In this document: positions 36,787 through 46,723 of the stretch, piece after piece
How the letters are laid out: every line of letters begins with the position of its first letter
How positions within the stretch are numbered: the stretch's first letter is position 1
Origin: Sphingobacterium sp. UGAL515B_05
Lineage (GTDB): Bacteria > Bacteroidota > Bacteroidia > Sphingobacteriales > Sphingobacteriaceae
Direction: 5' to 3'
DNA length: 64,000 nucleotides
Assembly (NCBI RefSeq): GCF_033097525.1
Contig: NZ_CP109907.1
Location: 5,704,001 to 5,768,000, forward strand
The notes under the pieces: generated by a model
What the model saw: only the letters and a program-made list of their open reading frames with translations
Database searches by the model: none
Told to the model about the DNA's origin: nothing
Position numbers and translations under genes: made by a program

Positions 36787-37377
36787 ATGAATTCTTCACT
36801 ATTGGATGGAAACTATTGGGATGAACGTTATAAGAACAAAGCAACAGGCTGGGATATTGGCTATGCCTCTCCTGCTATTATCAACTATGCAGCGGAGTCT
36901 ATCACCAAAGATGCATCTATTCTAATTCCCGGTTGTGGAAATGCCTATGAAGCAAAGGCTCTACTTGACATGGGGTTCCATCAAATTACCTTACTTGATA
37001 TCGCTCCGACCCTCGTTGCGAAGGTAAGAAAGGAGTTTGCTAATAGCCCTCAGATCCAAATTGTATGTCAAGATTTCTTCCAGCACCAGGGCCAGTACGA
37101 CTATATAATTGAGCAAACATTTTTTTGTGCACTGGATCCTTCATTACGCCCCAGCTATGTACAACAAATGCATACTTTGCTCAAGCCTCAGGGTATACTG
37201 ATGGGCTTATTGTTTAATCGGGAATTTGCACAACAGGGACCACCTTTCGGTGGAGATCAAACGGAATATCAACAATTATTCGCATCGCAATTTGACATTT
37301 TACAGCTGACAGATTCAACAAATAGTATTCCCCAAAGACAGGGAAATGAACTGTTTTTTGAGCTGCGCAAAAAATAG
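36787..37377 (+). CDS. TPMT-like SAM-dependent methyltransferase
   Basis: A 196-residue class I methyltransferase of the thiopurine S-methyltransferase type. It begins MNSSLLDGNYWDERYKNKATGWDIGYASPAI, matching the family's N-terminal YW..RY....TGWD pattern. The SAM-binding motif is ILIPGCGNAYEAKAL, and motif II is ITLLDIAPTLV. QTFFCALDPSLRPSYVQQM and GLLFNREF follow as in the family. Members methylate thiols, selenols or halides; the substrate is unknown. Its stop lies 1 nt from the converging SulP gene. Confidence 0.85.
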   Translation: MNSSLLDGNYWDERYKNKATGWDIGYASPAIINYAAESITKDASILIPGCGNAYEAKALLDMGFHQITLLDIAPTLVAKVRKEFANSPQIQIVCQDFFQHQGQYDYIIEQTFFCALDPSLRPSYVQQMHTLLKPQGILMGLLFNREFAQQGPPFGGDQTEYQQLFASQFDILQLTDSTNSIPQRQGNELFFELRKK

Positions 37378-37378
37378 T

Positions 37379-38911
37379 CTACTTGCCCGGCATGACCCGA
37401 TAGGTTGGATCTTCCATGATATTGACCTTCACAATGCCCGCAGCATTTTTTAACAAAGAGCGACAATCTTCACTGAGGTGCCACAATTCGATTTTTTTCC
37501 CTTGTGCAGCGTAGCGTTCGGTAATTTTGTTGAGTGCATCCACGGCGGACATATCCACCACACGACTTTCCTTAAAATCTAAAATCACGCGCTCGGGATC
37601 TTCCAAAACATCGAATTTATCTAAAAAATTAGCTGTCGAACCAAAGAAAAGAGGGCCATAGATTTCATAATGCTTGATGCCCTCGGCATCCAAATATTTT
37701 CTTGCCCGAATGCGCTTCGCATTATCCCAGGCAAATACAAGTGCCGATACCACTACACCAATAAGCACCGCAAGTGCCAAATTATGTAAAACCACGGTAA
37801 TTCCGGCGACAATAATCCCAACGAAAATATCTGATTTGGGAAATTTATTCACAATACGTAAGCTCACCCATTGGAATGTTCCAATGGCTACCATCATCAT
37901 CACACCGACCAGCGCGGCCATGGGTATCTGCTCAATAAAAGGAGCACCTACCAAAATAATCACTAAGATGGTCATCGCTCCGATAAAAGAAGAAAGCCGC
38001 GTGCGTGCACCAGCATTTAAATTGACCAGTGTTTGAGCAACCATGGCACATCCACCCATTCCCCCAAAAAATCCATTGATAGTATTGGCTATCCCCTGCG
38101 CCATGGATTCGCGGTTTGCATTTCCTTTACTCCCTGTTATTTCGTCCACCATGTTCAGTGTCAAAAGCGACTCCACCAACCCTACTCCAGCCATCACCAA
38201 AGAATACGGAAAAATCAGCCGCAATGTTTCCCAGCTCAGCGGTACATGAGGTAAATGTAAATGGGGCAATGTCCCACTAACAGAGGCAATATCGACGACT
38301 TTTTTGGTATCAATACCTAAAAGAGAAACTAGGCCAAATACAACCAGAATAGCGATTAAAGAGGCCGGAACAGCCTTCGTTATCCGCGGAAATCCAATCA
38401 CAATCAACATCGTCAGCAGCGTCAATCCCCCCATGATGTATAAGGTACTTCCCGACATCCACTCAGCCCCCTGCCCGGTATTCACCTTAAATTGGACTAC
38501 TTGAGCCATAAAAATGATAATGGCCAGTCCGTTTAAAAAACCGTACATAACAGGCTGTGGAATCAAGCGTACAAATTTCCCCCATTTAAAAAGCCCGACT
38601 AAAAATTGCAGGAGCCCCGCCAAGACGACAGCAGCAAACAGGTAATCAATACCGTGACTTGCCGCCAGGGCCATCAATACAACCACTGTTGCGCCAGCAC
38701 CTCCGGATACCATCCCTGGCCTACCTCCCAAAATGGAGGTCACCAAACCCATTAAAAATGCTGCGTAAAGTCCGGTCAACGGTGGTAGCCCGGCTAAAAT
38801 TGCAAATGAGAGCGATTCCGGAATCATTGTCATTGCGACCGTTAATCCTGCAAACAACTCATTCTTAAGATTAATCGATTTTATATTGAATATTTCAAAG
38901 GTATGGTTCAT
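37379..38911 (-). CDS. SulP family anion transporter with STAS domain
   Basis: A 510-residue membrane protein. The N-terminal domain holds about 10-12 helices with family motifs (ELFAGLTVAMTMIPESLSFA, PPLTGLYAAFLMGLVTSILG, NGFFGGMGGCAMVAQTLVN). The C-terminal STAS domain (about 420-510) carries ILDFKESRVVDMSAVDAL. It is likely a proton- or sodium-coupled uptake system for sulfate, bicarbonate or another anion in the inner membrane. The ATG at 38911 (MNHTFEIF) is chosen because the -7 box at 38949-38942 would place transcription start downstream of the alternative ATG at 38944. Confidence 0.92.
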   Translation of the reverse strand: MNHTFEIFNIKSINLKNELFAGLTVAMTMIPESLSFAILAGLPPLTGLYAAFLMGLVTSILGGRPGMVSGGAGATVVVLMALAASHGIDYLFAAVVLAGLLQFLVGLFKWGKFVRLIPQPVMYGFLNGLAIIIFMAQVVQFKVNTGQGAEWMSGSTLYIMGGLTLLTMLIVIGFPRITKAVPASLIAILVVFGLVSLLGIDTKKVVDIASVSGTLPHLHLPHVPLSWETLRLIFPYSLVMAGVGLVESLLTLNMVDEITGSKGNANRESMAQGIANTINGFFGGMGGCAMVAQTLVNLNAGARTRLSSFIGAMTILVIILVGAPFIEQIPMAALVGVMMMVAIGTFQWVSLRIVNKFPKSDIFVGIIVAGITVVLHNLALAVLIGVVVSALVFAWDNAKRIRARKYLDAEGIKHYEIYGPLFFGSTANFLDKFDVLEDPERVILDFKESRVVDMSAVDALNKITERYAAQGKKIELWHLSEDCRSLLKNAAGIVKVNIMEDPTYRVMPGK

Positions 38912-38941
38912 TTTTAAATTACTAGAACAGGATAATTGCCG

Positions 38942-38981
38942 CAAAGGTACTAATCACACAAACACTTTTCCCCTATATTTG
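38942..38981. promoter_or_regulatory. divergent -7 boxes for the SulP and DUF3943 genes
   Basis: TACCTTTG on the minus strand (38949-38942) serves the SulP gene, and TATATTTG on the plus strand (38974-38981) serves the DUF3943 gene 31 nt further on. Both match TAnnTTTG. Neither has a clear -33 TTTG. Confidence 0.55.
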
Positions 38982-39012
38982 TTATTCTTTACAAATTTTA
39001 TCGCAAAACAGT

Positions 39013-40545
39013 ATGTTCATTTCGATCAAACAACGCATTAACCAACGTCATTATAGTCTTTTAATATGTATCTTTTTGTTGCTTGTCCAGCTCGGGAGTA
39101 TAGGGCCTAGTAAGGCTGCATTCCTACCAGCTAGAGACTCCTTAATGACTTCAGATAGCCTATTTCGAGCGAAACCTGTCGAAAAATATCCCATGTACCA
39201 CGATGGGCAACAACGACATTGGAACAATCATCTTATCAACGTAAAACAAACAGACAGTCTATTCGATTACCAAAAGAAGAACTTCTTAAGGGCGGGAATT
39301 GAGTGGTTTTCCATCCAAGCTATTCCTGCTTCGGTTAATTACTTCATTCGAAAAGATCCTGTTTCGCATATTTCCTTTAAAAACTTCTTTAGCCATTTAA
39401 AACTGTCTGCCTGGACCTGGGACGACAATCTCTTTGCCACAAATCAAATGGCGCACCCTTATCACGGTCAGTTTTATTTCAATTCGTTCCGATCCAACAA
39501 CTATAGTTTTCTACAATCGACAGCAGCAACCGTAGCTGGTAGCTATATCTGGGAAACTGCAGGTGAAACAGAACCACCATCCATCAATGATATCATCAAC
39601 ACAAGTTTTGGTGGTACTATTTTAGGTGAAATGACCCATAGACTATCGCATCATATTCTTTCGCGCCCGAGTCTGACCAAAGGACAACGTAATAAAAAAG
39701 AACTATTGGCCATGCTGATCAATCCGATAAACGGACTCAACCGTCTGCTCGACGGGCGCTGGGGAGATAAAGTAAAAGGTGCGGTGGTCGACAGTTCTTT
39801 AGTACACACCGAAGTTGAATTGGGGCTAAGACGGTTTGATGCCAAGGAACATGATATCTTGAATAAAGGAAAGAATGACATTTATGCGCGTATCAAACTG
39901 ATTTACACCAACGATGATCTAGACAAAAAGAAACCCTTTGATGACTTCTTCCTCAATTTGGAACTTGGATCAGATGATAGTTCCATCGTCAATGCGGTCA
40001 ATGTGTATGCCTCGTTATACGGTAACCGTATTTTATCCAATTTAACAGGACGTCATCGTGGTATCGTGTCTGCGCATTTCGACTTTCTACGCAATGAAGC
40101 CTTTTACTATGGATCACAGAGCATCAATTACAATGTCTTTTCAAACTTCAATATTGGTAGCCGTACCAAGCTGACAACCATCCTTGGTGGTGGTCCAGTG
40201 GTACTGGCCGCTGTACCCGATCCTTATCTCCATTTTGGTGAAAGCCGCACATACGATTATGGCCCCGGGGCCGATGTTAGGGCTTCAGCCACATTGAGCA
40301 CATTAAACCGCTTTAAATTTGGTGTAGATTATCGTGGCGGATATTTTGTCACAATCAGTGGCAACAAATCCCACCATTTTCTACACGCGGTATCCACAAG
40401 TGCTTCAATGCGTATCTGGAAAAATTTCGGTGTCAACCTTTACTCCGGTTACTTTAGATTGGAAGGTCATTATCAAGACCATAACAATGTCAACAAAGAC
40501 TATCCTTTTGTCCGGATAGCACTAGCCTACAACTCTGAATACTAG
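39013..40545 (+). CDS. DUF3943 family exported protein
   Basis: A 510-residue protein with a signal peptide (HYSLLICIFLLLVQLGSIGPSKA). The segment WTWDDNLFATNQMAHPYHGQ, followed by FNSFRSNNYSF and TSFGGTILGEMTHRLS, is the DUF3943 signature. The C-terminal half alternates in beta strands (RLKFGVDYRGGYFVTISG-like) and ends in Tyr, suggesting an outer-membrane barrel. Function is unknown. It ends just before the terminator shared with the transpeptidase gene. Confidence 0.82.
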   Translation: MFISIKQRINQRHYSLLICIFLLLVQLGSIGPSKAAFLPARDSLMTSDSLFRAKPVEKYPMYHDGQQRHWNNHLINVKQTDSLFDYQKKNFLRAGIEWFSIQAIPASVNYFIRKDPVSHISFKNFFSHLKLSAWTWDDNLFATNQMAHPYHGQFYFNSFRSNNYSFLQSTAATVAGSYIWETAGETEPPSINDIINTSFGGTILGEMTHRLSHHILSRPSLTKGQRNKKELLAMLINPINGLNRLLDGRWGDKVKGAVVDSSLVHTEVELGLRRFDAKEHDILNKGKNDIYARIKLIYTNDDLDKKKPFDDFFLNLELGSDDSSIVNAVNVYASLYGNRILSNLTGRHRGIVSAHFDFLRNEAFYYGSQSINYNVFSNFNIGSRTKLTTILGGGPVVLAAVPDPYLHFGESRTYDYGPGADVRASATLSTLNRFKFGVDYRGGYFVTISGNKSHHFLHAVSTSASMRIWKNFGVNLYSGYFRLEGHYQDHNNVNKDYPFVRIALAYNSEY

Positions 40546-40550
40546 CGATA

Positions 40551-40583
40551 AAAAAGGCTTAACTAAATGAGTTAAGCCTTTTT
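40551..40583. terminator. bidirectional intrinsic terminator
   Basis: A 14-bp perfect stem (AAAAAGGCTTAACT / AGTTAAGCCTTTTT) with a 5-nt loop, between converging genes, giving a U tract in either direction. Confidence 0.9.
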
Positions 40584-40585
40584 GA

Positions 40586-42034
40586 TTAATTTGTCCAATA
40601 TTTCTTTAACGCTTCCTTCAAACGCGGATCATAACCATATATATCCGGATACGTAACAATTTTCCCTTCGTCATCCAACCAGGTTGTATAGTAGGTGATA
40701 TAAACTGGCATCTGCCGTTTAAGTGTTACCCAACGTGATTTTGAGATCGAATCTGTGGTAATTTCTTTTGCAATTTTTTCGGCCTGTTTTTCATTATTGA
40801 CAAGGTATGACGCCAAATCAACGGGTTTTTCAACACGCACACAACCGTGGCTGACGGCGCGATTGCTCTGCCCAAACATTTGTTTTGCAGGCGTATCATG
40901 CAGGTAAATGGAATAGGGGTTCTCAAACAAAAACTTCACATTCCCCAATGAATTATCCGAACCAGGATTTTGTTTAAAACGAAAATTCTCCACAGAATCC
41001 GAATTCCAGTTGACCGTTGCAGGGTCCACTTGTTTACCTTTGTAATAAGCCACCATATTGCGCGATGCCAGATAGTTTGGATTGTTTCGAACGCTTGACA
41101 ATAACTCTTTCTTGACAATACTACTTGGAATATTCCATACAGGATTTACTTGCATGGCATCCAAGACCCCCTGCATCACAGGCGTCTCGTGGTTCTCACC
41201 TTTCCGCGTATACGCCGGATTATCTGTTTCACCTACACACACATTCATCAGTTGACTTGTCTTCCCTTCTTCCATAATATGTAAACGCTGTTCAGGTATG
41301 TTCACAAATACATATTTCTCCGGAAAAGCATCTCCCATCCAGCGCAATTTTTCCAATACCATTAACACCTGGCTACGTTGTGCACTGTTTAGGTTCCCAT
41401 TTTCCAATAAATCCTGAAATCTGATGTAATACTGATTTTTAGGTTGGATATCGGTCAACACAGTTCCAATTTTTACACTATCCAGCATTTGTACAACTTT
41501 GCCATAGCTCATACGCTTTTGAGGAACGAAATATCGTCCATAAAGGCGTTTGGGATTGACCACACCATATTTTATGCTGCTGATATAAGCCACCAGCCCA
41601 TCAGTACTCAATAAGTCAAGTTTGGCCAATAAGGGATAAACTTCAGCAACATCTTTGGTTTTCAGTTTTCGAAGCGAAGATAATGTTTCCTTAATCGCAG
41701 CTGTATGGAAATAACTAGTTCGAATACCATGTGCATCACTCCGCTCAAAGTACGTTAACATGGTGTCGATACTACCATCAAAAAGGTGTTCGGCAATTAA
41801 AGTCATTCCTTCAGTAGAATCCGATAATTCCTTCATCCAGCTCGGATTAACCAATTGAGGTTTTTCCTTGCCATACACTTCACGGAAGACTTTTACATAA
41901 GCTGCTGTGTCAAAATCCTTATAGGACTTATTTTCAAACTCTTTCGCCAACACATCGCCATAAGTCGGAGGATTATCTTTACAAGAAAAAAATACTACTG
42001 AAACAAATGAAATAAAAACTAAAAATCGTAACAT
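40586..42034 (-). CDS. L,D-transpeptidase (YkuD) lipoprotein
   Basis: A 482-residue protein beginning MLRFLVFISFVSVVFFSC, a lipoprotein signal with lipobox FFSC; the in-frame ATG at 42079 would add 15 residues. After a helical linker region of about 230 residues comes the YkuD domain (RLHIMEEGKTSQLMNVCVGE, DNPAYTRKGENHETPVMQGV) with the catalytic motif SIYLHDTPAKQMFG ... AVSHGCVRVEKP holding the active Cys and His. It forms 3-3 cross-links in peptidoglycan or attaches proteins to it. The large N-terminal part matches the peptidoglycan-binding YcbB-type group. It lies 69 nt behind a terminator after fbp. Confidence 0.9.
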   Translation of the reverse strand: MLRFLVFISFVSVVFFSCKDNPPTYGDVLAKEFENKSYKDFDTAAYVKVFREVYGKEKPQLVNPSWMKELSDSTEGMTLIAEHLFDGSIDTMLTYFERSDAHGIRTSYFHTAAIKETLSSLRKLKTKDVAEVYPLLAKLDLLSTDGLVAYISSIKYGVVNPKRLYGRYFVPQKRMSYGKVVQMLDSVKIGTVLTDIQPKNQYYIRFQDLLENGNLNSAQRSQVLMVLEKLRWMGDAFPEKYVFVNIPEQRLHIMEEGKTSQLMNVCVGETDNPAYTRKGENHETPVMQGVLDAMQVNPVWNIPSSIVKKELLSSVRNNPNYLASRNMVAYYKGKQVDPATVNWNSDSVENFRFKQNPGSDNSLGNVKFLFENPYSIYLHDTPAKQMFGQSNRAVSHGCVRVEKPVDLASYLVNNEKQAEKIAKEITTDSISKSRWVTLKRQMPVYITYYTTWLDDEGKIVTYPDIYGYDPRLKEALKKYWTN

Positions 42035-42054
42035 ATTACAAATCGTGAAAAAGA

Positions 42055-42080
42055 AATGGCTTCGCAATAATGAAGCCATT
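42055..42080 (-). terminator. intrinsic terminator after fbp
   Basis: AATGGCTTC / GAAGCCATT with an 8-nt loop. On the minus strand it is followed by TCTTTTTCACG. A TATCTTTG -7-like box at 42097-42090 lies just before it, so the same hairpin may sit at the 5' end of the transpeptidase mRNA. Confidence 0.75.
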
Positions 42081-42148
42081 TTCTGAGGACAAAGATAAAT
42101 AATTCTTATTGTCTAAAGAATCTTACCTGTCATTGAATCACTACAGAA

Positions 42149-43159
42149 TCAATCACTGTATTTTTTCAGGAAATCTTCCAGCAATTCCACCATATCGGTG
42201 TTACCCAAAAAAGCTGCTGATCGCTGATGCAAAGTTTTTGGCTCAATATCTAGTATACGCTGAGATCCATTCGAAGCTTTACCCCCTGCCTGCTCAATGA
42301 TGAAGGCAATTGGATTGCACTCATACATCAATCTTAGTTTACCATTAGGATGCGCAGAAGTCGTTGGATAAAGAAAGATGCCCCCTTTGAGGAGATTGCG
42401 GTGAATATCGGCGACCATTGAGCCGATATACCTTGACGCATAGGGGCGTTGCGTTGCACTGTCCTCCATTTGGCAATATTTGATATATTGCTTAACGCCG
42501 TTTGGAAATTTGGAATAATTTCCTTCGTTAATCGAATAAATTTGACCCGAAGCCGGAATTTTCATATCAGGATGGGATAAACAAAACTCGCCGATCGAAG
42601 GATCCAATGTGAATCCGTTTACGCCCTTTCCTGTTGTGTACACCAACATGGTTGAACTACCATAGATTACATAACCTGCAGCGACCTGTTTCGTTCCATG
42701 CTGTAAAATATCATTGCCATTACAGGAAACACCCGTATCAGAAATTCGTCGATAAATGGAAAAAATCGTCCCCACAGATACGTTAACATCGATATTGCTT
42801 GAGCCATCCAGCGGGTCAATACAAACAATATATTTCGCATTTTTGGAAACCCCTGATTGGATATACACGGGATTTTCATGTTCCTCTGAGGCAACTACAC
42901 AGCATTCTCCCCCACTTTGAAGCGCTTTGATAAACTGCTCATCGGCATAAACATCCAGTTTCTTTTGTCCTTCGCCCTGCACATTGACCTGTCCTGCATC
43001 GCCTAAAATATCAACCAATCCCGCTTTATTAACCTCTCTATTTACAATTTTTGCTGCGATTCCAATATCGCGCAGTAGTCTAGAAAGCTCCCCTTTAGCA
43101 TACGGAAAATCGGCCTGTTTTTCAATGATAAATTGGCCTAGTGTAGTTATACCACTCAT
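42149..43159 (-). CDS. fbp: fructose-1,6-bisphosphatase class I
   Basis: A 336-residue enzyme of gluconeogenesis that removes the 1-phosphate of fructose-1,6-bisphosphate. The class I signature IVCIDPLDGSSNIDVNVSVG binds the metals and phosphate; KYCQMEDSATQRPYASRYIG and GGIFLYPTTSAHPNGKLRLMYECNPIAF complete the active site. The N-terminal EGELSRLLRDI-like region aligns with the allosteric end of the family. Length is normal. It is alone in its transcription unit, with its own promoter and terminator. Confidence 0.97.
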   Translation of the reverse strand: MSGITTLGQFIIEKQADFPYAKGELSRLLRDIGIAAKIVNREVNKAGLVDILGDAGQVNVQGEGQKKLDVYADEQFIKALQSGGECCVVASEEHENPVYIQSGVSKNAKYIVCIDPLDGSSNIDVNVSVGTIFSIYRRISDTGVSCNGNDILQHGTKQVAAGYVIYGSSTMLVYTTGKGVNGFTLDPSIGEFCLSHPDMKIPASGQIYSINEGNYSKFPNGVKQYIKYCQMEDSATQRPYASRYIGSMVADIHRNLLKGGIFLYPTTSAHPNGKLRLMYECNPIAFIIEQAGGKASNGSQRILDIEPKTLHQRSAAFLGNTDMVELLEDFLKKYSD

Positions 43160-43187
43160 AATGTTGTTTTATTGGATATTTGTTGCA

Positions 43188-43220
43188 CAAAGCTAAAAAA
43201 GTTAAATAAAATTTAGCAAA
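43188..43220 (-). promoter_or_regulatory. fbp promoter
   Basis: On the minus strand TTTG (43220-43217) and TAGCTTTG (43195-43188) are separated by 21 bp, matching the Bacteroidota -33 TTTG and -7 TAnnTTTG pattern. The start codon follows about 30 nt after the -7 box. Confidence 0.7.
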
Positions 43221-43428
43221 CACATCCTTCTCATATTTAGCATTTTAGCAGACTAAATACGCAATCGATTGCGCTATGCTTTGAAAACTCTTCTTTGCTA
43301 AAACGATTATTAGCTATAAAAAAAATAATAAAAGGTTGAAAGCAGTGGATAAATTTCAAATAGCAACGATTAGAAAAAAAACAATAAATGCTAAGTATTT
43401 GGTAATTTTGGCTAAATATTTTGATATA

Positions 43429-43662
43429 ATGCAACAACTAATACAACTCATCGAAAAAGAAAAATTAGGCAATCAGCCGGCAACACAGCACACGTTGATC
43501 ATCGACGATAAGCAAGTGATTCACGGTGCTCTTTTCCTGGTAAAAACCGCCCGAAAAACATTTAAATTGATGATCCCGGCGCCTTTTCACGAAGCAGTTC
43601 TGAAAGAACAAATAACCATCAATACCTTGATCAAACATCCCCAAGTAATGTTACTGGCTTAA
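43429..43662 (+). CDS. small conserved-looking protein, unknown
   Basis: A 77-residue protein starting MQQLIQLIEKEKLGNQPATQ; the upstream ATG at 43336 adds a stretch rich in Lys that looks less protein-like. The centre (HTLIIDDKQVIHGALFLVKTARKTF) has alternating strand character. I recognise no family. It stands alone between fbp and the copper ATPase gene. Confidence 0.5.
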   Translation: MQQLIQLIEKEKLGNQPATQHTLIIDDKQVIHGALFLVKTARKTFKLMIPAPFHEAVLKEQITINTLIKHPQVMLLA

Positions 43663-43917
43663 TAAAAGGGAAATTCCCCTATCCCATGCCTATCCCCAGA
43701 GCAAACAAAACATCGCTTGATTGTGTTTATCATAGCGTAGTTTCGCTGTTTTTTACACCACATACCGTCTCCCGAAGACTATAAAGCTGGTTCGACCTAG
43801 AAAATGAGAGCAAACCGGAAGCACATATTATCAACGGGAAATTTTACAAGAAAACCCGGTAAAAGTGTAAAAATCACCTCGATATAACGTTTAACTTTAG
43901 GCAACAAAGACAACGCT

Positions 43918-46668
43918 ATGCAACACCACTATACACTTTCGGGAATGTCCTGTGATGGATGTAGAACCACAATCGAACATGCATTGAATGCGCTTTCTGG
44001 CGTTCATGCCGAGGTAACTTTAAACCCGCCAAGCATGACAGTAACATCTCAGAAACATATTCCGTTACAGCAATTACAGGAAATCATATCAAAATTAGGT
44101 CCTTATCAGCTCAACGAAATACATAAGCATCAGGGTGACGTACAATCCGATCAACACATTGTAGCACAAGCTTCAGACAGGTATGGTTGCCCTATGCATT
44201 GCGAAGGTGAAAAAACGTACAGCCAACCAGGAAATTGTCCGATCTGTGGTATGCATTTGGAGAAGCTCGATGCAGAAACAGCAATTAAAAATAAGCTGCA
44301 TACTGAGCATGCAGCGACCTCGCATATCCAACACGAACAGCAACACAATCATTCCGCTCAGTCAAATGCTACGGTACATCAATCACAGACAATATCTTCA
44401 GCTGACAAAGCACATGGTCATACATCCGCTAATCAATACGATTGTCCGATGCATTGTGAGGGCGATAAACGCTATAACGAACCCGGGAACTGTCCGGTAT
44501 GCGGCATGAATCTGGAAAAGATCCCCATGTTAAAAACAGACATTCAATATACCTGTCCCATGCATCCTGAGATTGTACAAGATCATCCCGGAAATTGCCC
44601 TATATGCGGTATGGACCTTGTGCCTATAGCCAATGGGAATGATGAGGCCGACGATCATACCTATCGTGATCTACGCATGAAATTATGGATCTCTATCCTA
44701 TTTACGGTCCCGATCTTTATACTTTCCATGGGCGAAATGCTTCCCGGTAATCCAATAGGTAAAATCATTTCGCCCAGCTGGTCTGGCTGGATACAACTGG
44801 TTTTATCCCTGCCGGTCGTTTTTTATACCTGTTGGTCTTTCTTTCAACGGGGCTGGGTATCTTTCAAAACCTGGCGCCTTAATATGTTTAGCCTGATTGC
44901 ACTTGGTGCTGGAGCTGCGTTTGCCTATAGTTTGGTTGGCCTATTTTTTCCGCAGGTGTTCCCTGCTGAATTAAAAAATCACCATGGCTACATTGCCCTT
45001 TACTTCGAATCCGTTACCGTCATATTGACTTTGGTATTATTAGGCCAGGTGATGGAGGCCAAAGCACATTCCAAAACCAATTCGGCAATCAAAGAGCTGA
45101 TCAAGCTGAGCCCTTCCGAAGCTACGCGCGTAGAAAATGGAATAGATAAAAAAATTGGCATAGATCAAATTCAACTCGGAGATATACTCAAAGTAAAACC
45201 CGGGGACAAAATCCCCGTTGACGGACAGATTACGGATGGCAACAGTAACATTGATGAATCCATGCTGACGGGTGAACCCATTCCGGTAGAAAAACAGGAA
45301 GGAGATCATGTTAGTTCGGGAACAATCAATGGCGACCGCAGTTTCCTCATGAAGGCAGAACGTATCGGTTCGGACACACTACTGGCTCAGATCATTCAAC
45401 TCGTCAATGATGCGAGCAGAAGCAAAGCTCCCATTCAACGGTTAACGGATAAAGTATCTGAGATATTTGTTCCGATTGTCATAATCATTGCAATTTTAAC
45501 ATTTCTTACCTGGTGGCTTTGGGTTCCTTCTGCTTCCTTAGCGTTCGGCTTTGCGAATGCACTTGCCGTACTTATTGTCGCCTGCCCCTGCGCTTTGGGA
45601 CTCGCTACACCGATGTCCGTCATGGTGGGGGTCGGCAAAGGGGCCAAACATGGAATCCTGATCAAAGATGCAAGTGCGCTGGAAAAAATGAACCAAGTGG
45701 ATGTGGTTCTAACAGACAAAACAGGTACCATCACCGAAGGAAAACCCACCGTTGATGATATTCAGCCAAACTCGTCAAGCAGCAAAGACGAGATATTGTC
45801 TTTGGCTGCCGCTTTAAACGCCAATAGCACACATCCTTTGGGCCATGCTATTATTGAAAGGGCAAAAAAGGAAAATAGTAAAACGGACCTTGCAGTTTCC
45901 GATTTTGAAAATGTTGCCGGGCAAGGAATCAAGGGAAATATAGCTGGACATAGCATAGCACTGGGCAATCAATTGTTGATGGAGTCTATCGGCATAGCAA
46001 TCCTTCACGATATGAAGCAGATGGCCGAAACTGCACAATCCCATGGAAAGACAGTATCCTTTCTGGCAAAAGACAGTAGCTTATTGGGGTATTTTAGTAT
46101 TTCAGATCAAATAAAGACCTCTTCGAAGCGTGCAATCCAATATCTTATACAGCATAAAGTCGATGTCGTTATGCTGACGGGAGATAATATCCATACGGCA
46201 AGGGCTGTGGCGGATCAAGTTGGCATCAAGCATTTCAAAGCCAATGCCTTGCCCAAAGATAAATTGCAGGAAATTCATGCGTTACAGCAAAAAGGACATG
46301 TGGTGGCTATGGCTGGTGATGGCATCAATGATGCCCCTGCCCTTGCTCAAGCCGATATCGGCATTGCCATGGGCACAGGTACCGATGTTGCCATACAAAG
46401 CGCTTCACTCACTTTGCTGAAAGGAGACCTTATCGGAATAGCCAAAGCAAAGGTGCTGAGCCAAAAACTGCTCCGAAATATTAAGGAGAACTTGGGTTTC
46501 GCTTTCGTCTATAATATACTTGGGATTCCATTGGCTGCTGGGCTTCTATATCCTTCTTTCGGAATTCTCCTGTCCCCGATGATCGCTGCCGCTGCAATGA
46601 GTTTCAGCTCCGTTTCGGTTATCTTGAATTCTTTACGCTTAAATCGTGCAAAGATCGATATCGATTAA
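43918..46668 (+). CDS. copA: copper-translocating P-type ATPase
   Basis: A 916-residue P1B-type ATPase that exports Cu(I) across the inner membrane. It opens with an HMA domain (TLSGMSCDGCRTTIEHAL, metal Cys pair), followed by three copies of a Cys/His heavy-metal-binding motif (YGCPMHCEGEKTY...CPICGM at about 90, YDCPMHCEGDKRY...CPVCGM at about 180, YTCPMHPEIVQDH...CPICGM at about 215) with His-rich linkers between. Then come the membrane helices, the actuator loop (TGEPIPVEK), the CPC channel motif (IVACPCALGLATP), the phosphorylation site (DKTGTITEGKP) and the hinge (MAGDGINDAPALAQAD). The usual arrangement has one such motif, so three copies is more than typical. It is not in an operon with an obvious regulator. 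Confidence 0.94.
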   Translation: MQHHYTLSGMSCDGCRTTIEHALNALSGVHAEVTLNPPSMTVTSQKHIPLQQLQEIISKLGPYQLNEIHKHQGDVQSDQHIVAQASDRYGCPMHCEGEKTYSQPGNCPICGMHLEKLDAETAIKNKLHTEHAATSHIQHEQQHNHSAQSNATVHQSQTISSADKAHGHTSANQYDCPMHCEGDKRYNEPGNCPVCGMNLEKIPMLKTDIQYTCPMHPEIVQDHPGNCPICGMDLVPIANGNDEADDHTYRDLRMKLWISILFTVPIFILSMGEMLPGNPIGKIISPSWSGWIQLVLSLPVVFYTCWSFFQRGWVSFKTWRLNMFSLIALGAGAAFAYSLVGLFFPQVFPAELKNHHGYIALYFESVTVILTLVLLGQVMEAKAHSKTNSAIKELIKLSPSEATRVENGIDKKIGIDQIQLGDILKVKPGDKIPVDGQITDGNSNIDESMLTGEPIPVEKQEGDHVSSGTINGDRSFLMKAERIGSDTLLAQIIQLVNDASRSKAPIQRLTDKVSEIFVPIVIIIAILTFLTWWLWVPSASLAFGFANALAVLIVACPCALGLATPMSVMVGVGKGAKHGILIKDASALEKMNQVDVVLTDKTGTITEGKPTVDDIQPNSSSSKDEILSLAAALNANSTHPLGHAIIERAKKENSKTDLAVSDFENVAGQGIKGNIAGHSIALGNQLLMESIGIAILHDMKQMAETAQSHGKTVSFLAKDSSLLGYFSISDQIKTSSKRAIQYLIQHKVDVVMLTGDNIHTARAVADQVGIKHFKANALPKDKLQEIHALQQKGHVVAMAGDGINDAPALAQADIGIAMGTGTDVAIQSASLTLLKGDLIGIAKAKVLSQKLLRNIKENLGFAFVYNILGIPLAAGLLYPSFGILLSPMIAAAAMSFSSVSVILNSLRLNRAKIDID

Positions 46669-46723
46669 AAACAGATATTCCCTATATTCGCTGTTAGAAT
46701 AACGACATATAGTTTACAGTAAC

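Noticed and set aside
44151..46420. Several open frames overlapping the copper ATPase gene on both strands.
   Set aside because: All lie inside a gene with complete family motifs and are antisense or frame shadows.
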